NCBI GenBank assembly: GCA_024195265.1
Contig: JAJLRJ010000002.1
Location: 18,576,694 to 18,640,693, forward strand
DNA length: 64,000 nucleotides
Direction: 5' to 3'
Source: Dendrophyllia cribrosa
Taxonomy: Eukaryota > Cnidaria > Anthozoa > Scleractinia > Dendrophylliidae
The notes beneath the pieces were generated by a model that saw only the letters and a program-made list of their open reading frames with translations, was not told the DNA's origin and made no database searches. A program made the position numbers and the translations under genes. Below are positions 26,901 through 41,900 of this stretch, one piece after another; position 1 is the stretch's first letter, and each line of letters begins with the position of its first letter.

Positions 26901-29900
26901 ATCCACTGTCGAAGGTCAGGACCGAAGTTGAAAGTTTCAAGGCCTTTATGAATAAAATTCCACTCAATCGAGTCGAAAGCTTTTTCGAAATCTAAGAACA
27001 CGGCTATACCTGGGATGTCTTTCTCTTTAGTGTAATGCATTGTGTTTGCAATTAGCCTAATGCTTTCTCCAATGAACCTTCCCTTGACATACCCGGATTG
27101 GCACGGATGGATAAGGTTTGGCAAGACTTTCTCCATGCGTAAAGCGACGGTTTTTGTTGCAATTTTGTAGTCTACATTTAGTAACGATACAGGTCTCCAA
27201 TTCTTTAAGTATTCGGTGTTTTTCTTTTTTTTTGGAATCAAGGAGATAATCCCTTGGCGTTGAGAAATAGATAGAGTGCCGTTCCGAAAGGCGTAGTTAA
27301 AGCTGTTTACCATAATGGGACCAATTAAGTTCCAAAAGTAGCAATAAAATTCAGAGGTAAGGCCGTCCGTGCCAGGAGTTTTGTTGTTTTGCATAGTCTT
27401 TAATGCGCGTTCACACTCAGCTGTCGACATAACACCTTCACAGGTTTGAGCGACCTCCTCTGGTAATACATTTTCGACTTTAAAGAACTCACTAAAAATC
27501 TGGTTGTTGGGGTCGGTGTTTCTTGACGTATAAATATTCTTGAAAAAACGTTCTTCTTCCTCGAGGATATCCTTAGGATTTATAATTTTGTGATTTTCGT
27601 TACTTATTAGGGAGGTTATATGTTTTTTTCTCTGATTGGATTTTTCTAAATTATAAAAATATTTGGAGTTTCTCTCCCCATGCTCGTACCAGCGCGCCCT
27701 GCTACGAATAATTGTTCCTCGTGTTTTAATTCCAACAATTTTGGAAAGCTTGGACTTAACTCTTTCTAACTCGGTTTTAAGCGAGTCAGTTGTGTTTTAT
27801 CTTTTCTAAGAAGTGGGTTAGTTTTTAGAACAGGGTCTTCATTTATTTGTTTGTGGAAAATATTCCGCAAATGTGAATGAACATGATCATACTCTCATGT
27901 TCATCCACATTTGCAGCATATTTGTGGAGGCGCCGTGGTGAAGTGGTTAGCGCGTCGGACTTTCAACCTGAAGGTCGGTGGTTCGAGCCTGGTCTCTGCC
28001 GCCGTGTTGTTTCCTTATAAACGTTGTATCTCTCCATTGTATCTCTCCGCCCAAATGTATAAATGGGTACCAGCAACATAATGCTGGGGGGTAAACCTTG
28101 CATCCAGGGGGAAGTAGGAATACTCTCAGTCACTTCATGCTACAGAAACCGGGTTAAGCTCCAGCAGTTGTGAGCCATTAGGCTTGTGAACACTTACCTT
28201 TTTTACCATGATCATAACCTCTACAGAGCTCCAGTGTATCAATAAAAGTTCTCGTGGAGGACGAAAATGACAATTCTCCCCAGTTCACCCGGGCCGTGTA
28301 CCAAGTGGCCATCAGTGAGAATGTGACCATTGGTTCATCAGTCATCCAGGTACTCGCCAATGACCCGGATTACGGCAGTAACGCTGACCTCGCTTTCATT
28401 CTTAAGGGTGGAGATGGAGTATTTTCCATCAACCAAACATCAGGTGAGATTGCTTTTAATGAACAGTATTCCCAATAGATTAAAATCGTGGGTTTAACAG
28501 ACTTGAACCCGGAGTACTGAAATCCTGGTTAACTCCGTTGACTATGGTAGGCATAGGCCTGGTAAAGTAAGTTGTTAGGAAAGGGTGTATAATTAAGTGA
28601 GCACTTAATTCCCACTTACGTCAATATTCACTGTTCCAAGATCAGAACTGAGAAGCAATATTGTAATCATTGACGCACATGTTTCCCTTGCAGAAAGAAC
28701 AAGTAGGGAAATTCAACTTCATTTTATTTTAAGAGAATATAGTTAACTAATCATTTTAACAACTATGTGTTGTAACAAGAGAATACTAAAAGCAATACGT
28801 GGAAAACAGCAAGTAAATATGATTTGAGGAGCTTAAAGGAGCTATGTCGCCATTTTTATTGTCACTTCAAAAAACCCAAAATAGATATCTACATCTTCAG
28901 TGGAAACCCAACAAAAATTGTCCAGATTTGTTTAAAATTACTCTACTAGTGCTCGAAGAGTGAAAATAAGTGTCGTTGGCTACAAATGGTCAGGATGGAA
29001 ATGGATTGTAACAACGTTATGCGGGGAAAGCTTGCTAAAACTCTGATTATGGTTGACTCCCTCTGACTAGCTTCGAAAATTCACATCATATTTTCCTCTT
29101 AGAATTCTATAACGATTTCGTGTATGACAAAGGTACTTTGTTTTAATTTTGGGCAGCTTTAACCCTAAAACGTCATGAAATCCCCACGACAAAGCTCTTT
29201 TAATAAACTGAATGTGCAACTCTAATCGTGTAACTTCGTGATGATGATGAATCGAGGATCACGATCACGCAATCCCATTAAGATGTAAATCGGAGTAAAT
29301 AGGTCATGTCGCCATCGAGAAAATCTGTGAGCTATTTCTATTACCTTTCAGGTGTTATTAGCGTCGTGACCAAAGTTGATCGCGAGACCAAACCCAATGG
29401 ATACTTTCTGATAGTAACCGCTAGGGATCATGGTTATCCCGTGCCCCAGTCCTCCACGGCTTTAGTCAATATAACTGTGTCTGATATCAATGATAATGCT
29501 CCTCGGTTTGATAAGTTCACGTATTTAGCTGAGGTGAGGGAGGACAGCGATATCAATACGGTTATTACTATGGTTCATGCTGTGGACGACGACGAAGGAC
29601 TCTCAGGAGAAATTATCTACTCCATCACAGGTCTGTTTACAAGTTTTTAGCCTTTGGTCTTACCAAATCTTTTCTAGATTATAAATGGTTTAGCTTACCA
29701 CGAGTCCTTCGTAGCTCAGTGGTTAAAGCATCCAACCGATGTATAGACAGCTACTTCCGTCGGGGACACACATTTTTTCTTTGTCACACGCTCGTTACAT
29801 GTTTCTCAATAATTATAGTCTCGTTAATGACTTCCGAATTTTTGTTGAACGCAATTAGCGTTTGTGGATAACATTTGGACTTAAAGGCCTCCTTTTTGCC

Positions 29901-32900
29901 TGTAGTTTTGCTTCAATACTGCTTATAAGAAATAAAAACTATTTCACCACTTACAATATGACAGGATGCGTCATTTGTTTAAAGAATCTAAAAACATAAG
30001 ATTGTGTGTTTTTTTGTGTGTGTTCATTGTGTTCAATTAGACAGGTTTCACGTTTGTGACAGATTTTCCCAAATTATAAAGTGCTTGTATGTTTTAGAGT
30101 ATTGCCTTTTTTAATGTAAATTTATTTCTGTCATTTTCAGCTGGTAATGCAGGTGGTGTATTTAGTATTGACTCGTTTGGGAATATAACAGTTGCTAAGA
30201 AGCTGGACAGAGAAACAAAAAGCGCTTATGAGCTAACAGTTACTGCTCAGGATCGTGCAGGTACATTATCTTATCCCCCGTAAGTCTTCTATACGTATTC
30301 TAATAAGAGTGAGAAAAAAATCTTTATTTTTTGGAACACTGATGCGCAGAAAGCCAAAGGAAAACAAACTACGATGACTTTGCCACAACAAATTATTTTA
30401 CAGTGGCAGTTAACTCTCAAATTAGAAATTAAGGGCCGGTTATTTAAACAAAGTTTAGACAGTGTTTAACAAAACCGCGGTCTAAACCGACATTAATCTG
30501 ACCATCTCTAATGTTTAAACGTAATTTACTGTAAACATTGTCCAGAAGGCATATAGCACAGGTTAGAAAAACATTTTTCGACTTAAAATGATCCTCATAT
30601 AAACAGATGTGGAGGTTCGTTAATTGTCTTAAATCGCGGTCTAAGGGCGCTTGCCATTTGTCAGAACTGGCCGGCCAGACCGGTCCGTTTGTAACTAGAA
30701 TGCATCTTTTTGAAGACTTGTTCCTACAAGTCCATCAAAAGGGTGCATACTATTTCCAAATTTACCAGTCTGGCCGACCAGTTCTGGCAAATAATGGAAT
30801 AATATTTACGAATTGAGCGGTCCGGCAGGGCAGTTCTGACAAATGGTAAGCGCCCTAAGTTAGACTATTTTGGATCTGAAAGACTCGCGTTGCATCATGG
30901 TAGTCTTAAATGAAAAACTGGAATGGATTTTGTGGACTGCAGTTCTTGGGAATTGCTGAATTGGATTTTCGGTGAATTTTTGACCCAACGTTGATGGAAA
31001 AACCCATGGCAACCATAGTAAACAAAACATAAACAAACGGTTTCTAGGCATAATTAATTGACCGCTTCGCAATTAATTAGCCGTTTTAGGCGGGATTTTC
31101 AAAATTTAAAATTTTTTTTTTCAAATTTTAAAACTTGAATAAATATACCTTTAAGAGCCCTTCCAAACAGAATTCATTAAATTTTCGACATTTTTTTTTC
31201 AAAAAAGGGTTAACTACCTCCTTAAATAACCGGCCCTATTAGTTTAACCAGGCGCGAGGAAACGCGCGTCAGGAAAATTACGGTTGATTCTGATTTGGCA
31301 AACACAACAACAACAGCAACAATAACAACAACAATAACAACGACAACAACAATAACAACAACAATAAAATCGACAATGATTGAAAACTATGAGTTAACCT
31401 GAGAGATGTGTAATGTGTTTTTAAGAAAAGGCAAACAGGGTAAATGACCATCGCTAATTTCTTCCAGCACAGTGTAAATGTAATACTTTGTTCCTCTCTT
31501 CGTAAGGTGAATCGAAATCTGCGAGTGTTGAAGTCGATATCACGATAGCTGATGCAAACGATAACCCGCCATTCTTTCTGGCGATTCCGCTGACAATTCT
31601 AATCAGTGAGTCAGCACTTCCCGGCACGCCTGTCTATACGTTAATTGCCGATGACGCTGATTTTGGAAGTAACAAAGTTCTCACGTATACGGGGGACTCC
31701 CCTGAGGGCAAGTTTGCAATCAACGCACAAACTGGTGTCATATCTACAGTAGGAAAGCTAGACTATGAAGAGCAGCAAAGGTAAGCAGACGTGTTTTGTT
31801 AGTTGTTAGTAAAATATGGGAGTGACCATTTTCGGCAGTCACAGTTTGTTGTTTAAAAAAACTATTTTTATTACCTTGAAGTAAATTGAATCATCTTTCA
31901 TTTTAACGTCTAGTGTGGACTATTTTAGATCAGTGTGCTGTGCCATGAATTCCCGCAAACCTCGAAACGATCCTAACTCTGTCTCTCAATTTAGTTTCAT
32001 TTAATGCGGGAATTCCATTTATTTCTTCTTAGAGTTTTTAGCTTTGACTAGCCTGTTCCAGGCGTTCAAATAGTGGAGAGCGAAAGGAAAAAACTTACTT
32101 TTTCCTTCGTTCGCAATTTTTCCATTGTGTCGCCCCCCACTATCTAAACACCAAGAACAGGGTAAGCATTAACCTTAGGTATTTGAGATCTTCTAGCATC
32201 AGTCAACGCTAATAGGGATTACAAATCTAAGATTCTCTACATCAATAGAGCTTATAAAAGCAACTCGTATCTATCCTAGCCTGCGAGCGCATCCGTTTTA
32301 TGGACTCCTAGAGGCTTTTTTCTCAGGCAATGAAAGAAGAACTGAAAAACGGATGCTTTCACGTGCTAAACCTTTTATTTTCCCTTTCTCCTGTTGCCTA
32401 GTTACACATTCTATGTGATAGCCATGGATCAGGGCATCCCGCCACTTAACAGTTCCACTCTTCATGTAAACATCACTGTTGTGGATGAAAACGATAACAA
32501 TCCCAAGTTTGAGCAAGCCATGTACAGCGTTAAGATCTGGGAGAATGAGACAATCGGCAATCACGTGTTACATGTCAAAGCAACCGAGAGGGACTCGGCA
32601 TTGGAGTCACAAATCGGATATAACATTTCTGCTGGTGATCCGCAAGGCCACTTCAAGATATACTATCATTCGGTAAATACTAAAAATTGTTTTGTTTTTG
32701 TAAACGCAACGAAAGCATCACTGAAACCAAGAAGGAAGAGGACCCCAAAAATGTAACGAATATAACAGAAATAACAAGCTTGTTACCAACAATAACGAAA
32801 GCATCAAACCAAGAAGAAAGTGGAGCTCCACAAATGTAACGAAAATCAATGGGCTATAAGAGCCATCTCGTGAATACGAAACAACATAAGGTTAATTTTA

Positions 32901-35900
32901 ATTGCTCTTGATATTTTGTAAGTAAGTTTCAAGCGTTTGTAATCCTTTAACTTCGAAAAATTATCCATTGTTTCTGCCAGCAAGCCAGTAAACTGTACAA
33001 AAACCTTTGTAATCCGCAGTTAACACTTATAAGAGGTGGCGAGGAGGCGTAAGGGGTTATTTTACAGTATTTAATTCGCTAGCAGACAAGTGGGAGAATC
33101 TACGCTTCGGTGCTTCATGCCTTTGCGAGCAGCGGGCAGCGATTTGAAAGAATAAGCCTAGAACATGAACATTGAACGAAAAAATTATTTCCCGTGATAG
33201 ACAAGTCAGACAAATTTGACAGTTTTGAATATCCGGTTTCGATTGCGAAACAATCACGCGTCACAAACTCTGCGCAGAAATAAGCAATTTACTTCGCATT
33301 TAGGTCAGTTTGAATAAAAAATTAAATTTATCAACTTCTTTTTACGAACTAAAGCACCTTGAGCATAAAGGTTTGTGTGAATTTTCTTATCTGCAAGATT
33401 GTGTAAAACGTGGGTCGCAATTTAAGAAATAAGAAATAAGACTTTCGATAAAGGTTGCCAACTTCCTTTTAATTTCCGTTCAATAATTAAAGAAAGGGAA
33501 AAAAAAGGGAAAAAAAATCGATGTATTTCCCCGGATGCGAACGCGGGCAAGCGATTCATGATGGCGCTGGTTCTCGTTCAACGCTTCGCGTATTCACGAG
33601 CTAAAAAACAATGATTTCGTGCCGAAGAATGATATTACACTGTTCTATTTCTGAGAATCTGTTTCTCTCTTTCGCGTTCACAGCGTTTAATTTAACTTAA
33701 ATTGTATTTTTTCAATTTCCAGTTCAAATGGGCAAGTAAATCTTCTTTTTCTTATTTCTCGATCATATGTGTTTCGAAATCGATATTTCTTATGAAGGCA
33801 GAAAAGTTTGGCCCATACCACATTTCACTAAAAAACACCATTTCACAGTTCACGAAAAGTAAAAGAAAATATATTGTTTTCTTTGTGGGAGATTATTTAA
33901 TGGCAAATTAGAACAGGCAACAAATTTAATGGTAGAAGTATCATAATTAAATTCTCTTTACGTATACTTGTCTTATAAATTTTTCATCAGCTTATATCAG
34001 AAACCCATAAGTGGGTTGAAACATGTAACTCGCATTCACAGCTTCCGAATATTCATTTTTTTGCTTAGTACCATATTTGGAAACCCCTCGGTCCAGGGAG
34101 ATTGGAAGCAAGTTGTTCTAGCGAATTGATTGGTAAATATTTTTATCTTGATTTTCCAAATATGGCTGTGACAACTTCTTAGCAAATTGAATAATCGGAA
34201 GCTTGTTTTGAAACGTACAAGAGACAGTTGCACGTTTCAACCCACTTATGGGTTTTTGATATAGATATTACCTAAACCTATCGAGGCTTTATTCAAATGA
34301 CTTTCCATTTTTCTGTGTCTTTTGTTATAGGGGAAAATCGTGGTTCAGAAGCCATTGGACAGAGAACTTGTACCAAACTATACACTTCGTGTAACAGCAA
34401 CGGACAATGGAAAACCGCCACGCTACGGTGAAACTTCGGTAAGAGCTATCACATGACAAAAGTAATTTCCATTTGCACGGTTGTTAAAAATTCACAGATT
34501 ACGTCATAGCTAACTGCTTGAAAAGAGAGTATTGGAAATTTTTAGAATGCATAAAATAGCAGAGCGTTGTAGTGGCGGATATAGGGGAGGGGCTTTTTCT
34601 GGAGTCTGAATCCCCCACTTTGTTTTACGATTTTAAGCTTCATCCGCAGGCTTGGTACCCTGGGTATCAGAGGTTTTCTCGCCGGCACGCTTTCGTGAGA
34701 TGCCGGAGCCAGCCGAAGGCCAACAGAGATAAGTGGCCGGTGTGTAATATGAGAGAGATGAGAGCGCGAGAAAAGCTTCTGACACCCAGGGTAATATAAG
34801 AGACATAAGAGGCGCGTAATATAAGAGAGATGAGAGCGCGAGAAAAGCCTCTGGCACCCAGGGTAATATAAGAGACATAAGAGGTGTGTAATATGAGAGA
34901 GATGAGAGCGCGAGAAAAGCCTCTGGTATCCACGGTACAGGCTTGGGTTGGCGTGATGTGCCATTTCTCATTACACATTCGTTTGTCTTTCCTGGACATG
35001 GTTGTTTGGTCAAATGCCTCATTCTATACAAAGTTGGAAATTTATGATTGGAATGAAATGGCTACAATTTTAGAAGAATTTACAAGTCAGAATAAAATAA
35101 CAGTTTCATTAATGCTTCTGCTTTATTCCTTTAGGTTACCATCTTACTCAAGGATGTTAATGACCGCACTCCAGTTTTTCAGTTCCATGATTATCAGAGT
35201 GAAGTCTCAGAAGACAGTGCTGTGGGCACAACCATCACCACAGTGGAAGCAACTGATAAGGACAGTGCTGAGAATACTGTGGTAATAATTTTCTCACATG
35301 CGACGTTAACACATAAATTATTTCTTAAAATGGTTTTGTTTACTGACGAACCAAATGTGCCGCTAATATATCGAAACCCTTAACCTTGTCCAGATTAATA
35401 GTTATGACTTTGATAGCTTCTTTCAAGTCTGTAAATAGTATCCTCCGAACTCTCGCTTTTAAGAAAAAATGCAAAAATCGATCTCCTTTTTTAGCGAGCA
35501 GCGAGCAAAATGTACCCTATTTTAGAAAGAATGTGCGTTGACTTTTTCTAAAATATTTTAAAACTTCTGGTGAGTCCCTGTTAGGAGTTATCAGGATACG
35601 GGATAATTAGGTAAAAAATTACAGGGATACGGGATATTTAGAAAAGAGATTCCGGGATACCGAGCATTAATTTCTTTTTTTAAATATAAAATAGGTTCAT
35701 TTATCCATATGAAAGACGTAGAAAGAAAGAAAAAATCTTTTTTTTTGGTATTTTCCTGTCAAATCTTGCCCTTCTTACGGCTTTTTCGATTTGCCGCTGC
35801 TGTCCCGAGGCGCGATTTGAACCGCGGTGGATTTCGCCAAAGGATTTGTCATATGATTGCGGTATTGCTTCGATCATGGCTCAGGGATGGCAGAGCCCAG

Positions 35901-38900
35901 GGGGAAAAAACAAGAAAAGAAGAGACAACCAAGAGAAATAAAGAAACGCCCTTAACAGTTTCTCGAAACTTTGCAAATTTTAAGGTTGAAATTTGTCATA
36001 TTCTGTCAAAAGTATAGTGTAATAATTCCAGGATAAATGTCAATTTATACATTGTATGTACATCAAGTCAAAAAAATGTCTCGGCAATATTTGATTCAGG
36101 TTGAATTTTGACGAAATATCTCGTGGAGAATGCTGAAAATAGCATTTCTGGGCCTCTATATTTCAAAATTTTCTGGGGGAGCATGCTCCCACACCACCCG
36201 AGAGGCTCGCGCCTTCGACGCTCGCTACCATATTAATAAATATGTTATTTTCATTTCTCAAGCCCCTCCAACTTCAAATTATGCTTTGCCGTCCCTGTGC
36301 CTTCGAAGAAGGTTTTGAATAAAGTTACCGCTTGCATTTATGAGGAGACGAGAAACCTGCCATGAAATGCGCATTTTTTACCAAACTTCGAGAGCGAGGA
36401 CTTGAAGTCGTTTCTTCAGGCCTTGAATGCATTTGGAATATTAGATCAACGAACCAAAGAACTCGGCTTTCAGATCCCCGATACCCTACGTGCATGCAAT
36501 CATCATTTTAATAAGAACAAAACATATCTGGTAAAAGTAAAAAAGTACTTTGTTACATAATCTCGTTCTCAGATATGTCACACGGAAATGACGTTATCAG
36601 CAGTAATTTGTACTTTGGAAAACTTTGGAAAACAATCTAACTTTGATTGTGCTTAAGTTGCGAGAAATGTAAAACAACTTTCGTTTTGAATGCGCTAGAA
36701 TTGAAGGGTTCCTTGCCGTTTTTTTTTGTATTACCATTCATGTGATTGGCTGCAAGTAGCGACACAGTTATTTTTTAAAGATAAGTGTTCTTTGTTCGCA
36801 GTTTCCGTTTTCTTCATTGCATTCTTCTGAATCTCCATTTCAGGGCACATGACCTGCAAACCTGAATCAATTCTTGTCTTTCCCATGATTTTAATGTAAA
36901 TCATTTTCGTTTTTCGTTTTAGCTGACGTATAGTATTCTCAGTGGCGATCCAGATGATCAATTAAATATAACAACAATAAAAGATAACGGGAAATATCTT
37001 GGAGTCGTAACAGTAGCTAAACTACTTGACCGAGAGGCCAAAGGCCTGTACAATCTTAACGTAAGTAGAGTACATCTATGGATTTCAGCTAAGTTGACGC
37101 TTGTTTGCATGTAACTTCAAATATTCTATTAATTGTAAAAGAAAGAAAATAATGCATTACCCGATGAAAACACCATAGGATATGTGGACATAAACATTTA
37201 TCAAGGTGACGTCATACCCATGTTTAACTGCAGTCAAACTGTAAGAGTGTGCAATTTTTTTCATTCTCAGTCGGCCGGCCGCGAGAATTTCCTGCGTACA
37301 GACTCAAAGCAAACCATTGTAACAACCTGGTGTCACGATAAATATTTCGATAGAAATACGTAAAAATTAATAAGAAAAGTTCGTTAATCCGTTAAAGATA
37401 TAAGGTTTTTACTTTGAGAGGTCATAGCTCATAATTATTTCCTAAGTCTGTGAGTTTACTAAATCATTTTACTATTCAACCTAAACACGTTTCAAGCTTT
37501 TTTATGTTGCTTACTGTTTGAACCGGATGCGTAACAACCTGAAAACTGGTTTCACATGGCTTTGATTTGACGCGTGCGTTAACCCTGTTCTGTTGATTTT
37601 GTGACTTCAAAACACTCCTGGCCTGACCTTTACAGGTAATGGTGTCAGATGGTGTCCATAACAGTAGCGTTTTGTTGGAAATAAGACTCAAGGATGTCAA
37701 TGACCGAGATCCTGAATTTAACTCTTCTATTCAATATTCAGCCAATGTGGCCGAGGTACGTACTTTCCTCAGTTAAAGGTAATATAAACTAAATTACTTC
37801 TGTATTTTTTACTGGGAATTGCCGAACGTACTCGATGTGCAAATTCATCATCCGTTCAGTAATACGCTTGGAATCCTTAAGGGAATAAAACGAACCTTAG
37901 AACCCTCAAAATTCTTCCAGGGCTTCTTTGCAGCTGATGAACCGGACGGGTGTTGCTTTAAAACGGCAAGTATTTATTTAGCAGTACATGTATTTTTATT
38001 CTTACCCGGTATATTTTCAGTAAAACACCTCAGTAACCCAATACAGCCACAAACCTGCTTGTTCAACCAATGAGCTCTGGCAGTGCATAGCAATTTGCCA
38101 CGAGATAACCGAAAACTCCTGCCTCAGTTCAAAACTGCAAAATGGCGGGAATTCACTTAAACTTATAATATATATTCATTTTGCACATTCTATCAATTCT
38201 GTTCCTTGGTCGTAGTGCGGTCTAAATATGTATAACATGATCATTTCACAGAACTCTCCCAGTGGACTTTTTGTTTTGCGTGTGTCAGCGACAGATGAGG
38301 ATCTCGGCTCCAACGCAAAGATAACTTACACTCTTAGTGAAGGTAACCAACGGCTGTTTTTGATTATCTATTAATTGTCTTAATTGTCAGTTGATTATTC
38401 ACAGCGTTAAATTCCCCAGAAGTAGGAACGGTGGGGTTATACCTTGAAGAATCTTTTGTATATATTTTTATTAGACAAGTCGAATTGAAGGGTCTTCAGA
38501 CTAGAACTGTTATGGTGAAGCTTGCAGAGTGTCTTTGTCCATTAGCGTTCTTTGCCTTGATCATGCACATTTCACCTTGAAAGCGTATGTTTTAAACATA
38601 CAAGTTACATAAAAAGAAGATAAAGTTAAATTCAGTACAATACTTACCAAAGCCTGGCTTACCAGCAGTGTACAGGAAAATGTCCGGTGCCTCCACATCA
38701 GAGTACGAGATTGAGTCTGTACAACTGCAACTTTACAAATCTAGCGCGCAGTCTTATGATTATCGCCTGTTACCCATTCTCGTTCATAGAGCATTCTTGT
38801 CTAGGTACTGGTGAACAACAAGGAGGAACGAGTGCTATATTATAGTTGGAAATCCTACAACACCCAATAGGCAAGCGTGCTTATCGTTTTTGTATCCATT

Positions 38901-41900
38901 CTTGATCATAGGATCAGATGGCAGGTTTACCATCGACCCCAGCACAGGAGAAATCAGAACAGGTCCGTCTGCTCTCGACAGAGAAGAAAAGAGCATTTAT
39001 CGATTAACAGCTGTGGCATCGGACCCTGGAAATAGACAAGTGTGTGATGCTTTCAACTGTTGAGAAAATTGTATTATAAATAGCACTCTTAGCATTTATC
39101 GTTTTAAATACGGGATTAGCATTTGTCTAATGAGAAATAACGCTTTAGAAATTGATTATTATTATGACGATGATTATTAAAGAAAAATATTGAAATAGAT
39201 CAAAGGTTACAAGACCTTTTAAAAATATATCATGAAACGACACATAAAGCTTCGACTGTAAGTACCCCATACAATTTACTAGAATTAAGTTCTAGCATTC
39301 CAAACGCACCTTAATTTAAGCCGCACTAGGTGTCTTCAGCCGAGGCGTCATAATCTGCTTTCAGTGTCAAGAACTGTTAGCAAATTGAAAGGAAACCAGA
39401 AAAAATTACTAATTAATTAATTACTAATGGGATTAAATCACCTTCAATGACCACAAGGATTAAATCTCCCCATGAAGCCGTACTTACAGTAAAAACTTTA
39501 TGTGTTCTTTCATGAAATGCAGATGGTTGGATTAGACAAAAGCTAAACCGACTGACAAAATAAAAGGAATCAAATTGTCCACTACAGTCGTTTTTAAGAA
39601 TGATTAAAAATATGACATCTGCATGTAATAGCAAAGCGCACAAATGACGTCAGTACTCATGTTTGTCTGAGTTTATAATTTATTCTTTTTTATTCTTGCA
39701 TTTCTGACAATAGAAATTCGTTATTAGGAATCCCCTGAGAGGCACTTTTGGTTTGTTTGTCTGAGTTTTAGTTCTATAAATAGTAATTGTGCGCTTCGCT
39801 ATACAACCGAACAATAATCATTAACAACTTCCCTTTACTCCACAGGGTCGTAAGGAAGTTACCGTTCACGTGACCGATCTTAACGACAATGCTCCTGAGT
39901 TTACTCCTCCTTTGTTAACAGTTAATCTCACAGAAGGAAATTCCACGGCGGGCAAATACGTGATCCATGTCAATGCTTCTGACAAGGATGAGGGAGATAA
40001 CAGGCGTATTACTTATTATATCTCAGAAGGGAATTTGGGCGACGTCTTTCATATTGACAATAAAACGGTAAAATGCATGGACAGAATAGTAAAACTCGTG
40101 CATGTGATAACTTGTTTTTTACACTCAGTCTAATTTTACTTTTTAAACGCAAATAATGATCGTCTTGAAGTCTCTTCCCAAAGTGGAGATTTTTAAAACG
40201 AAGGTTTATCGTTTACGTTTAGACGGCAAAAATGGACTTGTGGGCGGGACCTTAGTCAAGTTAGCGGTTAAGTTTTCATGTTTTGTCCTGTTTTCACTGC
40301 AGGGTGTAATTACCACTCGCACAAATCTTGACCGTGAGGCGCCTGGGTTGGTTGACGATGCTGATGAAAGAGGAGTGTACACACTAATAATAGAAGCCGC
40401 TGACCATGGTTCACCTGTACAGCGAAGTACTGCAACGGTAGATATCAAGAAGCTTATGTTCTATAAATTCTCAAGTTGTAGATTAGGATTATCTTCATAA
40501 CGAGTTGTCTGAGTTGTGTTAAACAAATGATTTTAAATTCACAAATAAAAACTTAAACTGATCAAAACCTTTTTCAGGTTCGTGTGCTTGTAATGGATAT
40601 AAACGACAACGCACCGTATTTTCCGCCCGAGGGATACAGCGTAAAAATATCAGAGGGCGCCAAAGCAAACAGTGAGGTGATAGCCGCAGTGGCTCAGGAC
40701 CCGGATGCAGGAAGGAACAGCCAATTGGTTTACGAGCTGATATCCGGGAACACTGGAGGTAAGTGATGTAATGTGGTTCGAGGCTCCTACCAAGTCATCC
40801 GGGACATACAAACAAATTTTATTTTGTTGTCGGGCAAGAAAATCTTCTTTCTTCTTGCTCACTTGCCTTGGAGCGTTGTAGCTATAAACAATGCAAAAAA
40901 AAATATTCAGGTACCTATTTGAATTATCCAGGAAGTGCCCTCATAAAGGTCAGTAGGAAAAGCATGCTAATTAAGGTTTTTGCCGAGGCCCTTATCAGCA
41001 TTGTGTTATTGTAAACTGACAAGTCTAGTACTTGCCGAGTATTGCAGAATACGTTTTGAAGCAAACGGATCTAAATAAAATAAAAGGTTGTATTACCGTT
41101 GTTCATCTGTTTATATTTTCCTTTCTCTTATTATAGGCGACTTTACGCTCGATTCAAACACTGCGATGATCAGAACTCGCAAGAATCTTGAAAGGCAGCA
41201 AACCTTTTCTTATACCCTTACTATTGGTGCATCAGACCAGGGACACCCTTCAAGAGTCAGCATGGTAACAAAAGACAACTGTCTACTAGTTAACATACAC
41301 ACTGTACAAGCAATATACTACAAGCAAAGCCGTATCATGCACAGGTAGCCCAACCTCGCTTTTATAGCCCGTGAGCCACAGTAAGCCTCTTATAGTTAAC
41401 TCATTATTCACACCTTGACAAATACAAGACTTTGTATGGGAAATATTCTTTCCTCTTAAGTGTGAGCTCACCTTAAGTGTTTTCTTGCGTTTTTTTGTGT
41501 GTTCACTGCGTTTCAGGTCTCATAGAGACGTTTTAAGGCCTTTCAGAAAGCGTCGTTGATTTTCGACCCAGACGAGCGGGGTACAGTCTTATAATTGTTA
41601 ACGTATGGATATTTAATTATTTAAGAGGCTTAAAGTCAGGCTCACGGGCTCTTGTAGCGAGCTAAGTGGGCTACCTGTGTGCTATGTAGATTAGCACATA
41701 GTCATGGCGAAAAAAGGTATTTTTTCATGTCTGATATTTTTGCAGACCCAGGTTTATATTGAGGTTGGTGACATAAACGACAATGATCCGGTATTTGATC
41801 CAGTGAACTACACGGTGTCGGTGTACGAAAACTCACCCGTGGGGACCCCTCTTATCAATGTAACGGCAACAGATGCAGACAATGGTCAGAATGCTAAGAT

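Larger units (their letters stand above)
24668..27860 (-). mobile_element. 5'-truncated L1/Tx1-like LINE
   Basis: A non-LTR retrotransposon on the minus strand. It contains the reverse transcriptase and C-terminal zinc-knuckle regions, a 3' untranslated region (25056 to about 24710) and an A-rich tail seen as a T-rich run on the plus strand (24668-24708). The endonuclease domain is absent and the frame is closed by a stop near 27795, so the copy is truncated at its 5' end. It occupies most of the intron between exons 23 and 24. Exact 5' border and target-site duplication were not determined. Confidence 0.85.

Noticed and set aside
28350..28355. GTACTC as the donor of exon 24
   Set aside because: The frame continues through it with VLANDPDYGSN, the expected calcium loop of the repeat.
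34542..35031. Long minus-strand frames of 110-140 codons
   Set aside because: They arise from the 72-bp tandem repeat, whose length is a multiple of three. The protein is a repeated nonsense peptide.
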